From Grammothele lineata (lineage: Eukaryota; Basidiomycota; Agaricomycetes; Polyporales; Polyporaceae): DNA of 64,000 nt. The stretch covers positions 248,001-312,000 of the forward strand of contig NDFF03000038.1 of NCBI GenBank assembly GCA_002150815.3, in the 5' to 3' direction. Shown here one piece after another: positions 62,795 through 64,000 of this stretch (within the stretch, counting starts at the first letter, position 1; each line of letters begins with the position of its first letter). The notes below the pieces were generated by a model. That model did no database searches. It saw only the letters and a list, made by a program, of their open reading frames with translations, and was not told the DNA's origin. Position numbers and translations under genes: made by a program.

Positions 62795-64000
62795 TCACGG
62801 ACCCTTGCGAGCCATCACTCGGCGTTCCGCGACGGCCTCATATGGCGGAAGCACGCTCTCCCTCTCCCCGCCGGTGCCCATGCCCTCACCCGTACCCGCC
62901 CCCGCGACGCACGCCCGCAACCCTGCCCACTCCTCTCTCAAAGCGTCCATCTCCTCCCGCCAACAGCTATACTCCTGCGCCGTGTGCGTTGCCCCTGAAG
63001 TCATTGACGCGCGCGTCTCGCGCCCCGCGAGAGACCCATCACACCGCGCGTCAGCAGAGCCTACTACCGAGCCAGCCACGGTCCCCAGATGCCACTGCGG
63101 TGCCTTGGCCTCTGCGCGCATGCGCGCTTCGAGAACATTGATGCGTCGCTCGAGCGTGGCGTGCGAGCCCGCGAATGAGGGCAGCGAGGGCGGGGCGGGG
63201 GTGGAGGACCACGGTGGGTTGAGTTTGGGATGGCGTGGTGTGGTTGGTGCGCCTGGAGACGGAAGGAGAGCGGGGGACGTACCCTCGCGTGACGACTCTG
63301 CGCCGCACCGCGGAGGCGGGGAGGTCCACCAGTCTGTATACGCCCTTGCACCCTCGAAGGAAGACGGAGGAGCCTCGCTGGCCAGGACGTCCCCGGATCT
63401 CCCGGTTGGGACTGGGCGGCGGACGCGTTTCAGGGAGCAGAAGGCTGCGGAAGCGAGAATGCCAACGAGACAGGCTGCCCCGCCGACTGTTGCGCCGGCG
63501 ATGATTGCAGGAGTAGAATTGTGGTGGGATGGAGGGGAGGTGGCAGGGATGACGATGGTCGTGGAATGCGTAGTAGGGGAGCTCGATGCGGCGTCAGAGG
63601 CGGACGTAATGGAGGAGCGGGAGGTCGTTGAGCCGAAGGTCATCGAAGCCGCCCCGGACGTAGCACTTGAGGCAGACGCGGACGGGGATACCGACGACGT
63701 GGAGGACGTCGAAGACGAGCTGCTACCCTGGTCGTCCACCTCGGCGGTATAGACGACGTAGTCGAACAGGACGAGCGACTGGCCCTCGCCGCTCGCCTCT
63801 ATCCTCAGCACGTGTTGCGCGTCCTCCAGCCCTCTCATGCTGAACACCGACACGTTGTACTCCACAATGCTGCTCCCATCCGGCTGGTGGGAGAACACGC
63901 CCTCCCAATGGTCATCCACGAAGAAGCTCGTGTTGATGAATGTCGAATGGTCCGGGACGAGGTTCGGCACGATGAAGAAGACGTAGACGGCCGTGCCCGT
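62795..64000 (-). CDS. single-pass membrane glycoprotein, copy 2 (5' end outside window)
   Basis: The window edge cuts the N-terminus; the visible part opens TGTAVYVFFIVPNLV, aligning with FTGIAVYVFFIVTNN of copy 1. Further shared marks are INTSFFVDDHWEGVF, SIVEYNVSVFSMRGLEDAQHVLRI and LVLFDYVVYTAE. A long Ser/Thr/Ala stalk follows, then a helix (PAIIAGATVGGAACLVGILASAAF, followed by KRVRR) and a much longer cytosolic tail than copy 1. Two short coiled coils (ERRINVLEARMRAEA and REEMDALREEWAGLR) lie before the end YEAVAERRVMARKGP. The last coiled coil is shared with copy 1. Function unknown. Confidence 0.78.
   Translation of the reverse strand, partial: TGTAVYVFFIVPNLVPDHSTFINTSFFVDDHWEGVFSHQPDGSSIVEYNVSVFSMRGLEDAQHVLRIEASGEGQSLVLFDYVVYTAEVDDQGSSSSSTSSTSSVSPSASASSATSGAASMTFGSTTSRSSITSASDAASSSPTTHSTTIVIPATSPPSHHNSTPAIIAGATVGGAACLVGILASAAFCSLKRVRRPVPTGRSGDVLASEAPPSSFEGARAYTDWWTSPPPRCGAESSREGTSPALLPSPGAPTTPRHPKLNPPWSSTPAPPSLPSFAGSHATLERRINVLEARMRAEAKAPQWHLGTVAGSVVGSADARCDGSLAGRETRASMTSGATHTAQEYSCWREEMDALREEWAGLRACVAGAGTGEGMGTGGERESVLPPYEAVAERRVMARKGP

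Overview
The window is nuclear DNA of a mushroom-forming basidiomycete (Agaricomycetes; a polypore-like relative is my best guess). The evidence is dense genes split by many introns of about 50-65 nt, the protein families present (DUF6533 and DUF6534 membrane proteins, large F-box and BTB families, multi-copy type-B carboxylesterases, mid-membrane glycoproteins), and the absence of any operon, CRISPR or prokaryotic signal. Exon joins below were worked out by hand from GT-AG (sometimes GC-AG) sites plus reading frame and family resemblance. None has been checked against RNA.

Left part (0-12 kb): a nine-exon DUF6533 membrane protein (-), two tandem intronless F-box proteins (+), a seven-TM-type protein (+) and a BTB protein (+). 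A tiny 85-bp fold-back element with an 8-bp target duplication lies at 6.9 kb.

Middle part (12-30 kb): a duplication-rich accessory region. It holds three related secreted type-B carboxylesterases (+) at 13, 20.5 and 28 kb, and a short relic of a fourth at 24.9 kb. Two paralogous two-exon F-box/LRR-like genes (-) alternate with the esterases. Two further BTB copies (-) are broken: one is a 5'-truncated copy with stops, the other has a 1,324-bp terminal-inverted-repeat element in its first exon. The layout implies duplication of an [esterase + F-box] unit followed by loss of most of one esterase. A 281-bp MITE-like element sits in the duplicated spacer.

Right part (30-64 kb): mostly housekeeping and transport. 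It contains an ERG27-type 3-ketosteroid reductase (-), a small secreted, probably GPI-anchored protein (-), a 14-TM drug/H+ type MFS transporter (-), a gene-poor 5-kb stretch, a DUF6534 protein (+), two tandem DAL5-like MFS transporters (-), a LEU4 2-isopropylmalate synthase (+), and an OAC1-like mitochondrial carrier (-) ending 89 bp from LEU4. Two related single-pass membrane glycoproteins (-; the second cut by the window edge) flank another F-box protein (-).

The most interesting observations are: the LEU4 protein appears to carry its C-terminal helical-plus-regulatory (LeuA dimer) unit twice in tandem; LEU4 is convergent with a carrier of the family that moves isopropylmalate in yeast; the BTB gene interrupted by a clean TIR element; the esterase relic that records the duplication history; and a GC-AG intron shared by only two of the three esterases.
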